Positions 1 to 8,270 are shown, counted from the first letter of the stretch. The stretch: DNA of 64,000 bases from Verrucomicrobium sp. BvORR106 (GCF_000739655.1 NZ_BATR01000092.1:124001-188000); one strand, 5' to 3'. Notes: a model not told the origin generated them from the letters alone. Numbers and translations: made by a program.

Positions 1-51
1 AGGAGCTGGAAGTTTGTCTTGGCAGGGGCTGAGGTGGCTCTGCGAGGCTCA

Positions 52-405
52 TTACGGCTTCTTCCACCAGTCGCCGTCTCTTTCCCAAGGCTGCCGGGGG
101 CTTTCGTCATCAGGGGGGCGTTTGGGAGTGCGCGGGAGGATGACGGGCTTGTCTTCATCGTCCTCCTCGGACGGTGCGGGATGTCGTTCGCGGTGGCGGA
201 GGGTCAGGGCTCCGGCTAGAAAGCAGAGAGCGCAGAAGGCGAGGAGGCCTAGCAGGCTCCAGGCCAGAGCGTCAGCAGCGGGGAGGGGATCGGAGCGCGC
301 TCCGTATTCGACAACAGGCTGCGTCTCCGTCGCGGCAGGCGGAGGATCGCCCTCAGGTTCGAAAACCAGGGCTGTCTCAGGCTCATCCAGCGCTTTCATC
401 CCCAA
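52..405 (-). CDS. Small single-pass membrane protein, unknown function
   Basis: A 117-residue protein with an acidic/proline-rich N-terminal half, one hydrophobic segment at about residues 48-68 and a charged C-terminal tail rich in D, E, R and P. I recognise no family. Its ATG lies inside the last codons of the upstream acetyltransferase gene (23-bp overlap), which suggests translational coupling and cotranscription. A second in-frame ATG two codons later is an equally possible start. The coding call rests on the overlap arrangement and the clean transmembrane segment; opposite-strand frames here are also open because of high GC, so confidence is moderate. Confidence 0.55.
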   Translation of the reverse strand: MGMKALDEPETALVFEPEGDPPPAATETQPVVEYGARSDPLPAADALAWSLLGLLAFCALCFLAGALTLRHRERHPAPSEEDDEDKPVILPRTPKRPPDDESPRQPWERDGDWWKKP

Positions 406-871
406 AGACCAATCGCATGGGAATCATGTGGGAGAAGACAAAATCGTGCTTCTGGAAGAAACGCTGGCTCTCCGCACTGATCTTGTCCGTGAGGAGGGTG
501 ATGCGCTTGAACTTTTTCTCCCGGGCGAACTCGATGGCGTGCTTCAGGAGCATGGAGCCATAGCCCTGGCCGCGGTGCATGGGGTGGACGATGACGTCTT
601 CCATGAGGATGACAAAGCCGCCCTCGGCCGTGCTGATGGTGAAGAGCAGGTTCACCATGCCGATCAGCGTGTGATCGTTGCGCAGGACAAAAATGCGACC
701 GCGCAAAGGCTGCTCCAAGATGAGCCGGAGACCGTGCTCCTGCTTGATCCGGTTGGGCGTAAAGTCCTCCTCCTCCCCAAGCAGAGCCACCACCAAGTTC
801 GCCAGTTGAGGGAGATCTTCCAGCGTGGCGGGCTCGATGCGGGGTTCAGACGGGGCAGACAGTTGAGGCAT
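383..871 (-). CDS. GNAT family N-acetyltransferase
   Basis: A 162-residue protein with the GNAT fold. The acetyl-CoA-binding motif A is visible as V-H-P-x-x-R-G-x-G-Y-G followed by a helix (about residues 96-115), preceded by the beta-strand 'VILMEDVIV'. The late part (TDKISAESQRFFQKHDF) matches the usual motif B region. Substrate cannot be told. The gene runs away from rpmH and overlaps the following small membrane protein gene. Length is normal for a stand-alone GNAT. Confidence 0.85.
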   Translation of the reverse strand: MPQLSAPSEPRIEPATLEDLPQLANLVVALLGEEEDFTPNRIKQEHGLRLILEQPLRGRIFVLRNDHTLIGMVNLLFTISTAEGGFVILMEDVIVHPMHRGQGYGSMLLKHAIEFAREKKFKRITLLTDKISAESQRFFQKHDFVFSHMIPMRLVFGDESAG

Positions 872-955
872 GTGAGTCCATCTTATACTCTTATGGACCG
901 ACGCGAAAACGATTTCTCTCCCCCGGGATGGGATGAAGGTCAGATGACTCAGAAG

Positions 956-984
956 TTGACAACCTTTTCGAACCCGTTAGTTTG
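956..984 (+). promoter_or_regulatory. Possible sigma70-type promoter of the rpmH cluster
   Basis: A perfect TTGACA -35 hexamer at 956-961 is followed, 16-17 bases later, by a weak -10 (TAGTTT, 978-983). It lies about 65 bases before the rpmH start, between the divergently oriented acetyltransferase gene and rpmH. The -10 is poor, so this is only a suggestion. Confidence 0.35.
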
Positions 985-1047
985 CCCGCCCCATTGATTC
1001 CAGCGGTGCGCCGCAGGTGTCATTTACCTTTCATCCACCCTGCGAAT

Positions 1048-1254
1048 ATGCCCAGCAAACGTACCTACCAGCCCTCCAAGCGCACCCGCAAACAACAGTT
1101 TGGGTTCCGCGCCCGGACGAAAACCGTGAACGGACGTGACATCCTGCGTCGCCGCCGCCGTGCTGGCCGCAAGCGTTTGCTTCCCAAGGGTGTGGAAGTG
1201 CACTTCAAGCGCCACACGCAGCAGCACAACACGAGCGGTTACCCGTCGTACTAA
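1048..1254 (+). CDS. rpmH: 50S ribosomal protein L34 with C-terminal extension
   Basis: The start is placed at the internal ATG at 1048, giving 68 residues beginning [15 protein letters not shown]. The signature K-R-T-Y-Q-P-S, G-F-R-A-R and the run [10 protein letters not shown] are present. The family is usually 44-46 residues; here about 22 extra residues follow the normal end, containing several His and Tyr (ending GYPSY). The longer open frame from 982 adds an unlikely leader. rpmH heads the conserved order rpmH-rnpA-yidD-yidC. In many bacteria dnaA is next to rpmH; it is not here. Confidence 0.93.
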   Translation: MPSKRTYQPSKRTRKQQFGFRARTKTVNGRDILRRRRRAGRKRLLPKGVEVHFKRHTQQHNTSGYPSY

Positions 1255-1289
1255 CTTTTCTGCCCGCTTTAGGGCTCCGGTCCGCAGTC

Positions 1290-1682
1290 ATGCGATTCCC
1301 CGCCGCGCGCCGACTTCGGAGTGCTTCCGAATTTGGTCGTGTGCGGGCTGAGGGCACCACTTACCCCGGGCGCTATGTCGTGCTCGGGGTTTTGCGTGCC
1401 GGTGAGGAAGCCCCTTGGAGGTCTGGCCTCATCACATCACGGAAGGTCGGTGGAGCGGTCCAGAGGAATCTGGTGCGTCGTCGCCTTCGGGAGATCCTGC
1501 GCGCCACCCCTCTCGCTCCGGGAGTCTGGCTTGTGGTCATCGCCCGCTGGAAGGCGGCCGGTGCCACGTTTGACGAACTGCGCACCGACTTTCAAAAAGT
1601 CGCCAAGCGTGCGGGAGTCTTGGTTCGTGAGAGCCAGCCACCCCAGACCCAGACGCGGCCTGTGGTCCGTGAAGCGGAATGA
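1290..1682 (+). CDS. rnpA: Ribonuclease P protein component
   Basis: A 130-residue basic protein that binds the RNase P RNA and helps mature the 5' end of tRNAs. The RNR signature region is seen as [15 protein letters not shown] at about residues 53-67, and the N-terminal '[12 protein letters not shown]' fits the family. It starts 35 bases after rpmH and its last bases (ATGA) overlap the yidD start, so the three genes are probably translated from one mRNA. Confidence 0.93.
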   Translation: MRFPAARRLRSASEFGRVRAEGTTYPGRYVVLGVLRAGEEAPWRSGLITSRKVGGAVQRNLVRRRLREILRATPLAPGVWLVVIARWKAAGATFDELRTDFQKVAKRAGVLVRESQPPQTQTRPVVREAE

Positions 1683-2014
1683 AGACGCTCATTCGCATCG
1701 CCATCCGGGGGTATCAGATCTTCATCTCCCCGGTGTTGCACTTTGTCGGCGGCCCAGGCAGTGGCTGCCGGTTTGAGCCCACGTGCTCGCATTATTTCCT
1801 GCAAGCCGTGGAGCGGCACGGCGTCATCCGTGGGGGCTGGATGGGGGTGAAGCGGATCGGTCGCTGCAACCCGTGGGGTGGGAGCGGGCACGATCCGGTG
1901 CCGGACTTGTCACCTGGAAAGACCTCAGAATGTCATTGCCAGAACGGTCATCTGCTCCACCAGTCTTCCTCCACCTCCCCGGAGCCTGAGATACCGCCCC
2001 GTCCCCCCGTGTGA
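1679..2014 (+). CDS. yidD: Membrane protein insertion efficiency factor YidD
   Basis: A 111-residue small protein of the YidD (haemolytic-type DUF37) family, acting at the inner membrane with YidC. Conserved features: N-terminal amphipathic helix, I-S-P at residues 16-18, C-R-F-x-P-T-C-S-x-Y motif, and R-C-N-P-W-G-G-S-G-x-D-P-V-P. The last 30 residues (S/P rich) are outside the conserved domain. The ATG overlaps the rnpA stop by 4 bases. Confidence 0.92.
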   Translation: MKTLIRIAIRGYQIFISPVLHFVGGPGSGCRFEPTCSHYFLQAVERHGVIRGGWMGVKRIGRCNPWGGSGHDPVPDLSPGKTSECHCQNGHLLHQSSSTSPEPEIPPRPPV

Positions 2015-2085
2015 CGTGCGGTGGCCAACCGTGGGCGGCGTGTACCGACCCAATTTCACTATTTTAGCATCACACACTTTCTCTC

Positions 2086-3930
2086 ATGGATCGTAAAGCT
2101 TGGATTGTCGTCACCCTCTGTGCCATAGGCATGGCGTTCAACTTCTGGTGGACTGCGAAGCACCCGCCCGCGCCATTGCCGCAGCCTCCGGCTGCCGCGA
2201 CGGCCCCCGCCGTGGATCCGGCCCAGGCCACTGCCGCCAATCCTGCCAGCCCGGCGAATCCCGTAGCCCCCACGGCACCGGGTGCGACCGCGCCCCTGAC
2301 GGAAGAGAAGATCGAGTTGAAGAACGCCAGCGCGATCTACACCTTCACCAACGTGGGCGGCGGCATCTCCTCGGTGGTGATGCTCGACACCAAGGATCAC
2401 ATCAAGCTCAACCAGCACGGCAAGGCGGCCATCGGCGCGCTCGGCACCGCTGCCAAGGCCTACCAGGATCTCACCTACGCCATCGTGGAGAAGACCGACA
2501 AGCGGGTCGTCTTCGAGGCTGTCTCGCCCGATCAGGTGCTGGTGCGGAAGGAGTACAGCTTCTCTGAAGGGGCTGGCAGCAACGACCACCTGGTGGAGTT
2601 GAAGGTTACCATCAAGAACCAGTCCAGCGCGAAGCTGGTGCGTGATAGTTATTACCTCTACACTGGCGCGGCCTCCTCCCTCCGTCCGGATGAGATTGAG
2701 GCGCCCGCCTTTGTCTGGAATGATGCCGGTGACGCGAGCAACTTCGCCACGGGCAGCTTCCGTGATGGTGCCGGGTTCCTCGGCTTCGGCGGCCCGGTCG
2801 TGGAACTGCAGAAGAACTTCCAGCATCTCCGCTGGGGCGGCGTGATGAGCCGCTTCTACACCACGCTCATCAGCACCAAGTCTGACATCCCTGCCAAGAC
2901 CTGGGCCACGCGTTTCCTCATTGATCACTCGAACGACGAGTTCAAGGATCACAAGAAGGCGCTGCAGGACTATGCCATTCACGGCGGCGTGGGCCTGCCT
3001 GCCATTGAGCTGGAGCCCAATGCCAGCACCTCGGTGGACTACCGCATCTACATCGGTGCGAAGATTTTCCACGATCTGAAGAAGATCGACGTGGCTGAAG
3101 GCCAGCCGAACCGCCAGATGCAGTACGTCATGTTCTACGGCTGGTTCACCTTCGTGAGCCGCGCGCTGGTGTTCATGCTGCGCTGGTTCCACGATCTGAC
3201 GGGCAACTGGGGCGTGGCCATCGTGCTGCTCACCATCACCGTCCGCTCCCTTCTCTGGCCAGTGCAGGCCCGGTCAAACGCCACCATGAAGCGCATGGGG
3301 CTGCTGGCACCGAAGATCAAGGAACTGCAGGAGAAGCACAAGGACGATCCGCAGAAGGTCAATACCGAGATGATGCGCATGTACCGCGAGTACGGGGTGA
3401 ACCCGCTCGGTGGCTGCCTGCCGTTGCTCGTCCAGATCCCCATCTTTTTCGGATTCTACGCCGTCCTCCGCTACGCCGCCGAGCTGCGCGGTCAGCATTT
3501 CTTCGGCTGGATCCAGGACCTTTCTCTTCCGGACACGGTGACCACCCTGCACCTGCTCGGTTATCACCTTCCGTTGAACCCGCTGCCTCTGCTCATGGGG
3601 TTGACGATGTTCCTTCAGATGAAGCTCACGCCGCAGCCGGCGTCCGCAGACAAGACGCAGCAGCGCATCTTCATGCTGATGCCGTTCATGTTCCTGTTCT
3701 TCTGCTACTCGTTCGCCTCCGCGCTGGCGCTGTACTGGACGGTGCAGAACATCTACAGCATCTTCCAGGCGCAGGTGAGCCGCCTCTGGCAGAAGGATCC
3801 TGTCCTTGAAAAGAAAGCAGTCGTAGATCTGAAGCCAGCCTCTGGCTCCGGTCAGCCCGCCAAGGACAAGAAAGACAAGTCCTCGATCCCGCGTCTGGGT
3901 GGTGGGGGATCCAAGTCCCGGAAGCCCTGA
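2086..3930 (+). CDS. yidC: Membrane protein insertase YidC
   Basis: A 614-residue insertase. Order: N-terminal transmembrane helix (about 5-21), Ala/Pro-rich linker (about 25-65), large periplasmic beta-domain (about 70-340), then the conserved five-helix insertase core (about 345-565) with the basic groove residue in 'TVRSLLWP' and the diagnostic 'LALYWTVQNIYSIFQ' near the end, and a Lys-rich tail suited to ribosome contact. Length fits the Gram-negative form with a big periplasmic domain. It follows yidD by 71 bases and is immediately followed by the KH/R3H gene. Confidence 0.95.
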   Translation: MDRKAWIVVTLCAIGMAFNFWWTAKHPPAPLPQPPAAATAPAVDPAQATAANPASPANPVAPTAPGATAPLTEEKIELKNASAIYTFTNVGGGISSVVMLDTKDHIKLNQHGKAAIGALGTAAKAYQDLTYAIVEKTDKRVVFEAVSPDQVLVRKEYSFSEGAGSNDHLVELKVTIKNQSSAKLVRDSYYLYTGAASSLRPDEIEAPAFVWNDAGDASNFATGSFRDGAGFLGFGGPVVELQKNFQHLRWGGVMSRFYTTLISTKSDIPAKTWATRFLIDHSNDEFKDHKKALQDYAIHGGVGLPAIELEPNASTSVDYRIYIGAKIFHDLKKIDVAEGQPNRQMQYVMFYGWFTFVSRALVFMLRWFHDLTGNWGVAIVLLTITVRSLLWPVQARSNATMKRMGLLAPKIKELQEKHKDDPQKVNTEMMRMYREYGVNPLGGCLPLLVQIPIFFGFYAVLRYAAELRGQHFFGWIQDLSLPDTVTTLHLLGYHLPLNPLPLLMGLTMFLQMKLTPQPASADKTQQRIFMLMPFMFLFFCYSFASALALYWTVQNIYSIFQAQVSRLWQKDPVLEKKAVVDLKPASGSGQPAKDKKDKSSIPRLGGGGSKSRKP

Positions 3931-3937
3931 GCATGAC

Positions 3938-4420
3938 ATGACCCTGCCGCCTCTCGAGCACGCCCGCCAGATCTTGGATACCCTGCTGGGGTATCTGGGG
4001 TTCGTGGTACGGATCGAGGAGGAGGAAGGGGCAGAAGGCCCGACGCTGCAGATTTTCACTGAAGAGACGGATGCCCTGGTCGGGCACCGCGGCGAGGTGC
4101 TGGATGACATCCAGTACCTCGTGAACCGGATCCTGCAGCGGCGGGATCCCACTGCGCCCCGGGTGCGGGTGGATGTGGAGTACTTCAGAACCATGCGGGA
4201 GGACCGCATGATGGAGAAAGTGAAGGAGCTGGCTGAGCGCGTCCGCGTGACGGGACAGCCCGCCGTGCTCAACCCCATGAACAGCTACTACCGGCGTCTG
4301 GTACACAATATCTTTGTGAACGACCCGCTGGTGCAGAGCGAAAGTGCCTCGGGGGATGAGCGCTTCAAGCGCATCACCCTGAAGCGCCGTCAGCAGGGTG
4401 GGAGTGGGGCGGCAGACTAA
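3938..4420 (+). CDS. KH/R3H-domain RNA-binding protein (Jag/KhpB-like)
   Basis: The start is set at the ATG at 3938, seven bases after the yidC stop, giving 160 residues. A KH domain with the loop G-H-R-G-E-V-L (residues about 45-55) is followed by an R3H domain ending 'NPMNSYYRRLVHNIF'. This is the usual partner gene of yidC (Jag/SpoIIIJ-associated protein). The N-terminal Jag_N domain seen in Firmicutes is absent, as in many other phyla. Likely binds single-stranded RNA; exact targets unknown. Confidence 0.85.
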   Translation: MTLPPLEHARQILDTLLGYLGFVVRIEEEEGAEGPTLQIFTEETDALVGHRGEVLDDIQYLVNRILQRRDPTAPRVRVDVEYFRTMREDRMMEKVKELAERVRVTGQPAVLNPMNSYYRRLVHNIFVNDPLVQSESASGDERFKRITLKRRQQGGSGAAD

Positions 4421-4540
4421 GTTGCCGCCAGCGTGCGTGGAGCCCAGGGCGAGAGGTTCTGCTTGCGTTCTCAGTTTGCCTCGCTAAGTTCGCTTCCCTC
4501 TTACCCCCTTGTCCTCTTTACCGGAACCGGAACGCTACTC

Positions 4541-4750
4541 ATGAGATCTGACCTTGTCGACAAAGCCGCTCAAATCATCAACGATCCCCCGGTGCTCATC
4601 AACATGGTGTCCAAGCGGGTGCGCCAGTTGAACCAGGGACGCCCTGCGCTGGTGGAACGCCGCCCCGGCATGCGCGAGGCTGACATTGCGCTTCAGGAGA
4701 TCATCGAAGGGAAGATCAAGCGCGAAGAAATCGAAGAAATTCCGACCTGA
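4541..4750 (+). CDS. rpoZ: RNA polymerase omega subunit
   Basis: A 69-residue protein starting at the ATG at 4541 (a longer frame from 4433 adds a non-conserved leader). The pattern 'INMVSKRVRQLNQG' and 'EADIALQEIIEGKI' matches the omega/Rpb6 helices that clamp the beta' C-terminus. It stands alone between the yidC cluster and smpB, with about 120 bases before each neighbour. Short but complete for this family. Confidence 0.85.
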   Translation: MRSDLVDKAAQIINDPPVLINMVSKRVRQLNQGRPALVERRPGMREADIALQEIIEGKIKREEIEEIPT

Positions 4751-4759
4751 TCCCGCCAT

Positions 4760-4794
4760 GGGGCGGTCCTCTCCGCCCCCTGCTTAAGGCAGGG
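4760..4794 (+). promoter_or_regulatory. Two mutually exclusive hairpins between rpoZ and smpB
   Basis: GGGGCGG (4760-4766) can pair with CCGCCCC (4773-4779). CCCTGC (4778-4783) can pair with GCAGGG (4789-4794). The two stems share bases 4778-4779, so only one can be complete at a time. They are followed by the terminator at 4823-4853. This arrangement resembles an attenuator leader, but no ligand or leader peptide is evident. Confidence 0.4.
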
Positions 4795-4822
4795 TACCCA
4801 GGAGAAGTAAAGTGAATCCAGT

Positions 4823-4853
4823 GGCGGGCCTTGTGTCCCGCCGCGTTTTTTTT
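4823..4853 (+). terminator. Intrinsic terminator just before smpB
   Basis: GGCGGG (4823-4828) pairs with CCCGCC (4837-4842), followed three bases later by eight T (4846-4853). It closes the rpoZ transcript. The smpB ATG is only 15 bases after the T run, so smpB must depend on read-through or on a promoter overlapping the terminator. Confidence 0.75.
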
Positions 4854-4867
4854 GTCTAGAGTGCGCC

Positions 4868-5347
4868 ATGAGTGACATCACCATCAACCGCAAGGCTCCA
4901 CGGGACTATCACATCCTGGAACGGTATGAAGCGGGGGTTCAGCTCAAAGGCACGGAAATCAAGTCCCTCCGTCAGGGGCACATCACCCTGAGTGATGCCT
5001 TTGCACGTGTGGAACGGGGTGAGGTGTTCCTCTACGGCTGCGACATCAAACCGTACGACAAGGCCAGCCACGAGCAGCATGAGGCCAAACGAAGCCGGCG
5101 TCTGCTCCTGCACAAGAACGAGATCTTCAAGCTCTACGGTGCCAGTCAGCAGAAGGGGCTCACCATCGTGGCCCTGCGCGCCTACTGGAAAAACAAGAAG
5201 GTGAAGATCGAGATCGCCGTCGGCCGCGGCAAGGATCAGCGCGACCAGCGTCATGATCTGAAGGAAAAGGTGGAGAATCGTGAGGCACAGCGCGAGATGG
5301 CCCGCTTCAACGATCGTGGTGGCAAGGCCAAGGGCAAATCCTCTTGA
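4868..5347 (+). CDS. smpB: SsrA-binding protein SmpB
   Basis: A 159-residue protein that binds tmRNA and takes it to stalled ribosomes. Visible family marks: 'NRKAPRDYHILERYEAGVQL', 'GTEIKSLRQG', 'HEQHEAKRSRRLLLHKNEI', and the basic C-terminal tail (KDQRDQRHDLKEK) that mimics mRNA in the decoding centre. Length is typical. No tmRNA gene could be recognised in the following 330 bases. Confidence 0.95.
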   Translation: MSDITINRKAPRDYHILERYEAGVQLKGTEIKSLRQGHITLSDAFARVERGEVFLYGCDIKPYDKASHEQHEAKRSRRLLLHKNEIFKLYGASQQKGLTIVALRAYWKNKKVKIEIAVGRGKDQRDQRHDLKEKVENREAQREMARFNDRGGKAKGKSS

Positions 5348-5680
5348 TTCTCTGATCGTCTCTAAAGCAGGTTGGCTGCCGACATGGTTGCTGGAGGAAG
5401 TAATTTCCTTGGGCCTGACGAGATGAATCTTTGCGTTTGTTTTATCCGGCCGGAGGTGTTTCAGGCCGTCTCCAACCTCCTGACACTGAACTGAAGAGGA
5501 TTGATTTCGTCTGCAACCTCCGCAGTTGACCAGAGTGGCTGGTCTTCATCTGCGATGGGAAAAAGGAACCGCAATCTCCAGGTGCCCGATTCAGCCATAG
5601 CAAGCTGTTCCCCACTGCGGAGCGTTCCAACAGGAGTCGTTCGAAAAGACAGGGGAAGGCAGCTTCAATGAAACAACCCT
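5348..5680. other. Gene-free stretch after smpB
   Basis: No conserved gene seen. It holds a small hairpin (GACCAG/CTGGTC near 5525-5545) without a T run. It presumably carries the promoter of the downstream exported protein. I looked for a tmRNA-like Ala acceptor end and found none. Confidence 0.4.
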
Positions 5681-6292
5681 ATGAACGACATGAAGACTTT
5701 CTTTCCCACATGCATTGCGCTGGCGGCGTTCTCGTTTGCTGCAGTGCCCCAGTCGGCCAAGGCCGAGGACAAGGCCATCGACAAGGGACGACGACTTGCG
5801 GAGAAATTCCTGGACGCTACTTCCGAGAAAGACCGGGATCGTGAACGTTCCCGTGACAGGGACCGTGACCACGATCACGACCGAGACGGTGATCGAGGCC
5901 GGGGCCGGGATCGCGACGTTTACTACTCACGCCCTGCCAGCACGTTCGTGCTGACGTTGGGGAACGGCTACGCGGGTCGCGGCTACTATTATGGCCCGGC
6001 CAATGCGGGCTACTACTACGAGCGGTCCGGCGTAAGGTTCTACCGGGACCGGGAGTCCGTGCCACGTCAGTACTGGCGCAGCGAATGGCGTGAAACCCCG
6101 GTGAATGAGAACTACAGCCGGACTGAGGCGTCCGTGCAGCGAGCTCTCGCCCAGCGCGGGTATTATCGTGGACCCATTGATGGCGACATGGGAGCCGGGT
6201 CACGTGCCGCTGTGGCGCGGTACCAGGCAGACAATGGCATGAAGCCCACAGGCGCAATCAACGATGGTTTGTTGAGATCGCTGGGTCTCTAA
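5681..6292 (+). CDS. Exported peptidoglycan-binding-domain protein, copy 1
   Basis: A 203-residue protein; the ATG at 5690 (MKTFFPTC...) may be the true start since it gives a standard signal peptide ending near A-K-A. After the signal comes a low-complexity stretch of alternating Arg/Asp/His (about residues 48-80), then a conserved Tyr/Gly-rich middle (Y-A-G-R-G-Y-Y-Y-G-P) and a C-terminal PG_binding_1 domain (about 143-203: S-V-Q-R-A-L-A-Q-R-G-Y-Y-R-G-P-I-D-G). It probably binds cell wall in the periplasm. The next gene encodes a paralogue with the same layout. Confidence 0.8.
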   Translation: MNDMKTFFPTCIALAAFSFAAVPQSAKAEDKAIDKGRRLAEKFLDATSEKDRDRERSRDRDRDHDHDRDGDRGRGRDRDVYYSRPASTFVLTLGNGYAGRGYYYGPANAGYYYERSGVRFYRDRESVPRQYWRSEWRETPVNENYSRTEASVQRALAQRGYYRGPIDGDMGAGSRAAVARYQADNGMKPTGAINDGLLRSLGL

Positions 6293-6368
6293 CGAGACTC
6301 TTGGTGACTTCAGATAGCCGATACGATCTCAGATTAATTATAGTGATCAGTTGGAAGGAGTGGTGGTT

Positions 6369-6411
6369 GCCCTGTTCCGGGCGGACGAGTGTCCCCGGGA
6401 CAGGGCTTTTT
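6369..6411 (+). terminator. Intrinsic terminator after copy 1
   Basis: A 13-base stem, GCCCTGTTCCGGG (6369-6381) with CCCGGGACAGGGC (6394-6406), one G-U pair, loop of 12, followed by five T. It lies 76 bases after the stop of the first peptidoglycan-binding gene, so the two paralogues are separate transcription units. Confidence 0.85.
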
Positions 6412-6527
6412 GTGTGCGGGGAAGAATTTCCCGCCCTTGCTGCCCGCAATGGTCAACCTGCGCAAGCATGACAGGACCAGCCCTGCACCCTGACCCGATT
6501 CATGGTCAACAAACTTCCTGACTCCCC

Positions 6528-7055
6528 ATGAAAACGCTGATTCCTGGTTCCATCACTCTGCTGGTTGTCGCTTTGGCCGCGGCCTTGCCTGTATCCGTCC
6601 AAGCCAAGGACAAAGACAAGGAGCGCAAAAAGGCGGAGAAGCACTACCACTCCAAGTACTCCCACAAGCACAACAAGTACCACCATGATGACCGGTATGT
6701 GTACCTGTCCCGCCCCCGGTCCTCCTTTGTCATCACCCTGGGCACTGGGTATGCTGGCCGCGGCTACTACTACGGGCCGCCCAATTCCTCCTATTATTAT
6801 GAGCGCAGCGGGGTGGCGTATTATCCCACCCGGGAGGCTGTGCCCGGCCACTATTGGGGCGGGGGAGGCTCTTCATACAGCCGCACGGAGGCGGAGGTGC
6901 AGCGCGCACTGGCGCGCCGCGGCTACTACCGCGGTCCCGTTGACGGTGACATCGGCCCGGGTTCGAGGAATGCCATCGCCCGCTATCAGGCAGACCATGG
7001 CATGCGCCCCACCGGCAGCATCACTTCGGGGCTGCTGAGATCGCTGGGACTTTGA
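6528..7055 (+). CDS. Exported peptidoglycan-binding-domain protein, copy 2
   Basis: A 175-residue paralogue of the preceding protein. Signal peptide (about 1-26, ending V-Q-A), then a Lys/His/Tyr-rich linker instead of the Arg/Asp one, the same 'GYAGRGYYYGP' middle and 'YYYERSGV' block, and the C-terminal PG_binding_1 domain (S-R-T-E-A-E-V-Q-R-A-L-A-R-R-G-Y-Y). It ends in the same R-S-L-G-L. The linker differs completely in composition while both flanking parts are conserved, which suggests the linker tolerates change as long as it is polar. Confidence 0.82.
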   Translation: MKTLIPGSITLLVVALAAALPVSVQAKDKDKERKKAEKHYHSKYSHKHNKYHHDDRYVYLSRPRSSFVITLGTGYAGRGYYYGPPNSSYYYERSGVAYYPTREAVPGHYWGGGGSSYSRTEAEVQRALARRGYYRGPVDGDIGPGSRNAIARYQADHGMRPTGSITSGLLRSLGL

Positions 7056-7062
7056 GGTGATG

Positions 7063-7113
7063 CCCTCCTTCCGCCGCTCTTTTCTTTTTGAACTGGAGCG
7101 GCGGAGGGTTTTT
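7063..7113 (+). terminator. Intrinsic terminator after copy 2
   Basis: CCGCCGCTC (7071-7079) pairs with GAGCGGCGG (7096-7104), with possible extension through CCCT/AGGG, then TTTTT at 7109-7113. It overlaps the end of the convergent DAHP synthase gene. Confidence 0.8.
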
Positions 7114-8155
7114 ACAGTTCGGCGGCGGCAGCTTCCAGCAGGATTCGCTCCGTCTCCTCCCAGCCAAGGCATGGGTCCGTGATGGACTGGCCGTAGCTGA
7201 GCTGATCCAGCGATTCCTGGAGTGCCTGGGCACCTTCCACCAAGTTGCTCTCCAGCATGGCGCCGATCACACCCTGGGTGCCGGATTGGCGCTGCTGGAC
7301 GATGTCGTGAAACACTGCCGACATGCGACGGAAGTCCTTGGAGCAGTTCGCATGGCTGGCATCGATCATCACCACCGGAGGCAGATGGTTTTTGTTGAGC
7401 AGGGCCAGGGTCTCGCTGACGGATGCTGCGTCGTAGTTCGGGCCATTCTCTCCGCCGCGAAGGATGACGTGGCAGTCGGGATTGCCTTCCGTGGCCACCA
7501 CACTGGCGCGACCGCTTTCGTCGATCCCCAGGAAAGTCTGGGGCTGGCGGGCGGCCTTGATCGCGTTGATGGCGGGCAGGATGCTGCCACTCGTCGTGTT
7601 TTTGAAGCCGACTGGCATCGAAAGCCCGCTGGCCATCTGGCGGTGGGTCTGAGATTCGGTGGTGCGTGCTCCGATGGCGCTCCAGCAGGTCAGGTCTGCA
7701 ATGTACTGGGGAGTGATGGGGTCCAGCATCTCCGTGGCGGTGGGCAGGCCCAGATCGATGACCTGACGCAGGAAGGTGCGGGCAAGACGCATCCCCTGGG
7801 GGATGTCATGGGTGCCGTCCAGATGGGGGTCCATGATCAGCCCCTTCCATCCGATGGTGGTACGGGGCTTCTCGAAGTACACCCGCATGACCACCATGAG
7901 CCGATCTTTGACGCGCTCGGCCAGGGCGGCCAGCTTCTGCGCGTAGGCGTGACCCGCCTTCAGGTCATGGATGCTGCAAGGGCCCACGATGACCAGGAAA
8001 CGCTTGTCGGCACCGGAGAGAATGCGGCTGATCTGCTGGCGGGATTTGGCGACAAAGTCCGCGTGGGCATCGCTGCGCGGAATCTCTGTGCAGAGCTCCT
8101 GCGGGGAAGGGAGGGCGGTGTTGGTACGGACGTGGACGTTGGAGACCTGAATCAT
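7112..8155 (-). CDS. aroG: 3-deoxy-7-phosphoheptulonate (DAHP) synthase, class I
   Basis: A 347-residue class I-alpha (AroF/G/H) enzyme: phosphoenolpyruvate plus erythrose-4-phosphate to DAHP, first step of the shikimate pathway. Marks: 'VGPCSIHD', 'RVYFEKPRTTIGWKG', 'GARTTESQTHRQMASGL', 'GFKNTTSG', 'LRGG' and 'IDASHANCSKD' containing metal-binding residues. Length equals the E. coli isozymes. A good GGAG ribosome site is seen before the ATG. Which amino acid feeds back on it cannot be read here, so the isozyme letter is nominal. Confidence 0.93.
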   Translation of the reverse strand: MIQVSNVHVRTNTALPSPQELCTEIPRSDAHADFVAKSRQQISRILSGADKRFLVIVGPCSIHDLKAGHAYAQKLAALAERVKDRLMVVMRVYFEKPRTTIGWKGLIMDPHLDGTHDIPQGMRLARTFLRQVIDLGLPTATEMLDPITPQYIADLTCWSAIGARTTESQTHRQMASGLSMPVGFKNTTSGSILPAINAIKAARQPQTFLGIDESGRASVVATEGNPDCHVILRGGENGPNYDAASVSETLALLNKNHLPPVVMIDASHANCSKDFRRMSAVFHDIVQQRQSGTQGVIGAMLESNLVEGAQALQESLDQLSYGQSITDPCLGWEETERILLEAAAAEL

Positions 8156-8226
8156 GGCGACTCCGCCAGCGTAGGGGAGGAGGGGTGAGTTTCAAGCTCT
8201 CAGTTGAGGGGGGCCGCTGCGCGGCA

Positions 8227-8270
8227 GACGCCAGACTGGAAGACACAAGACACAAGACTCAAGACTTGAG
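8227..8270 (+). repeat. Short dispersed A/G/C-rich repeat, copy 1
   Basis: A stretch of repeated ACAAGAC-type units preceded by CCAGACTG. A close copy is at 18085-18122 after another gene. Both sit just after coding regions. It is low-complexity and shows no open frame. Confidence 0.5.

Noticed and set aside
1-1047. Chromosome origin next to rpmH
   Set aside because: No dnaA or clear DnaA-box cluster is present; the upstream genes are an acetyltransferase and a small membrane protein.
5348-5680. tmRNA gene after smpB
   Set aside because: No tRNA-like acceptor or CCA-preceding T-arm motif could be found on either strand.
7088-8188. 366-residue plus-strand open frame
   Set aside because: Antisense to DAHP synthase, which carries all family motifs.
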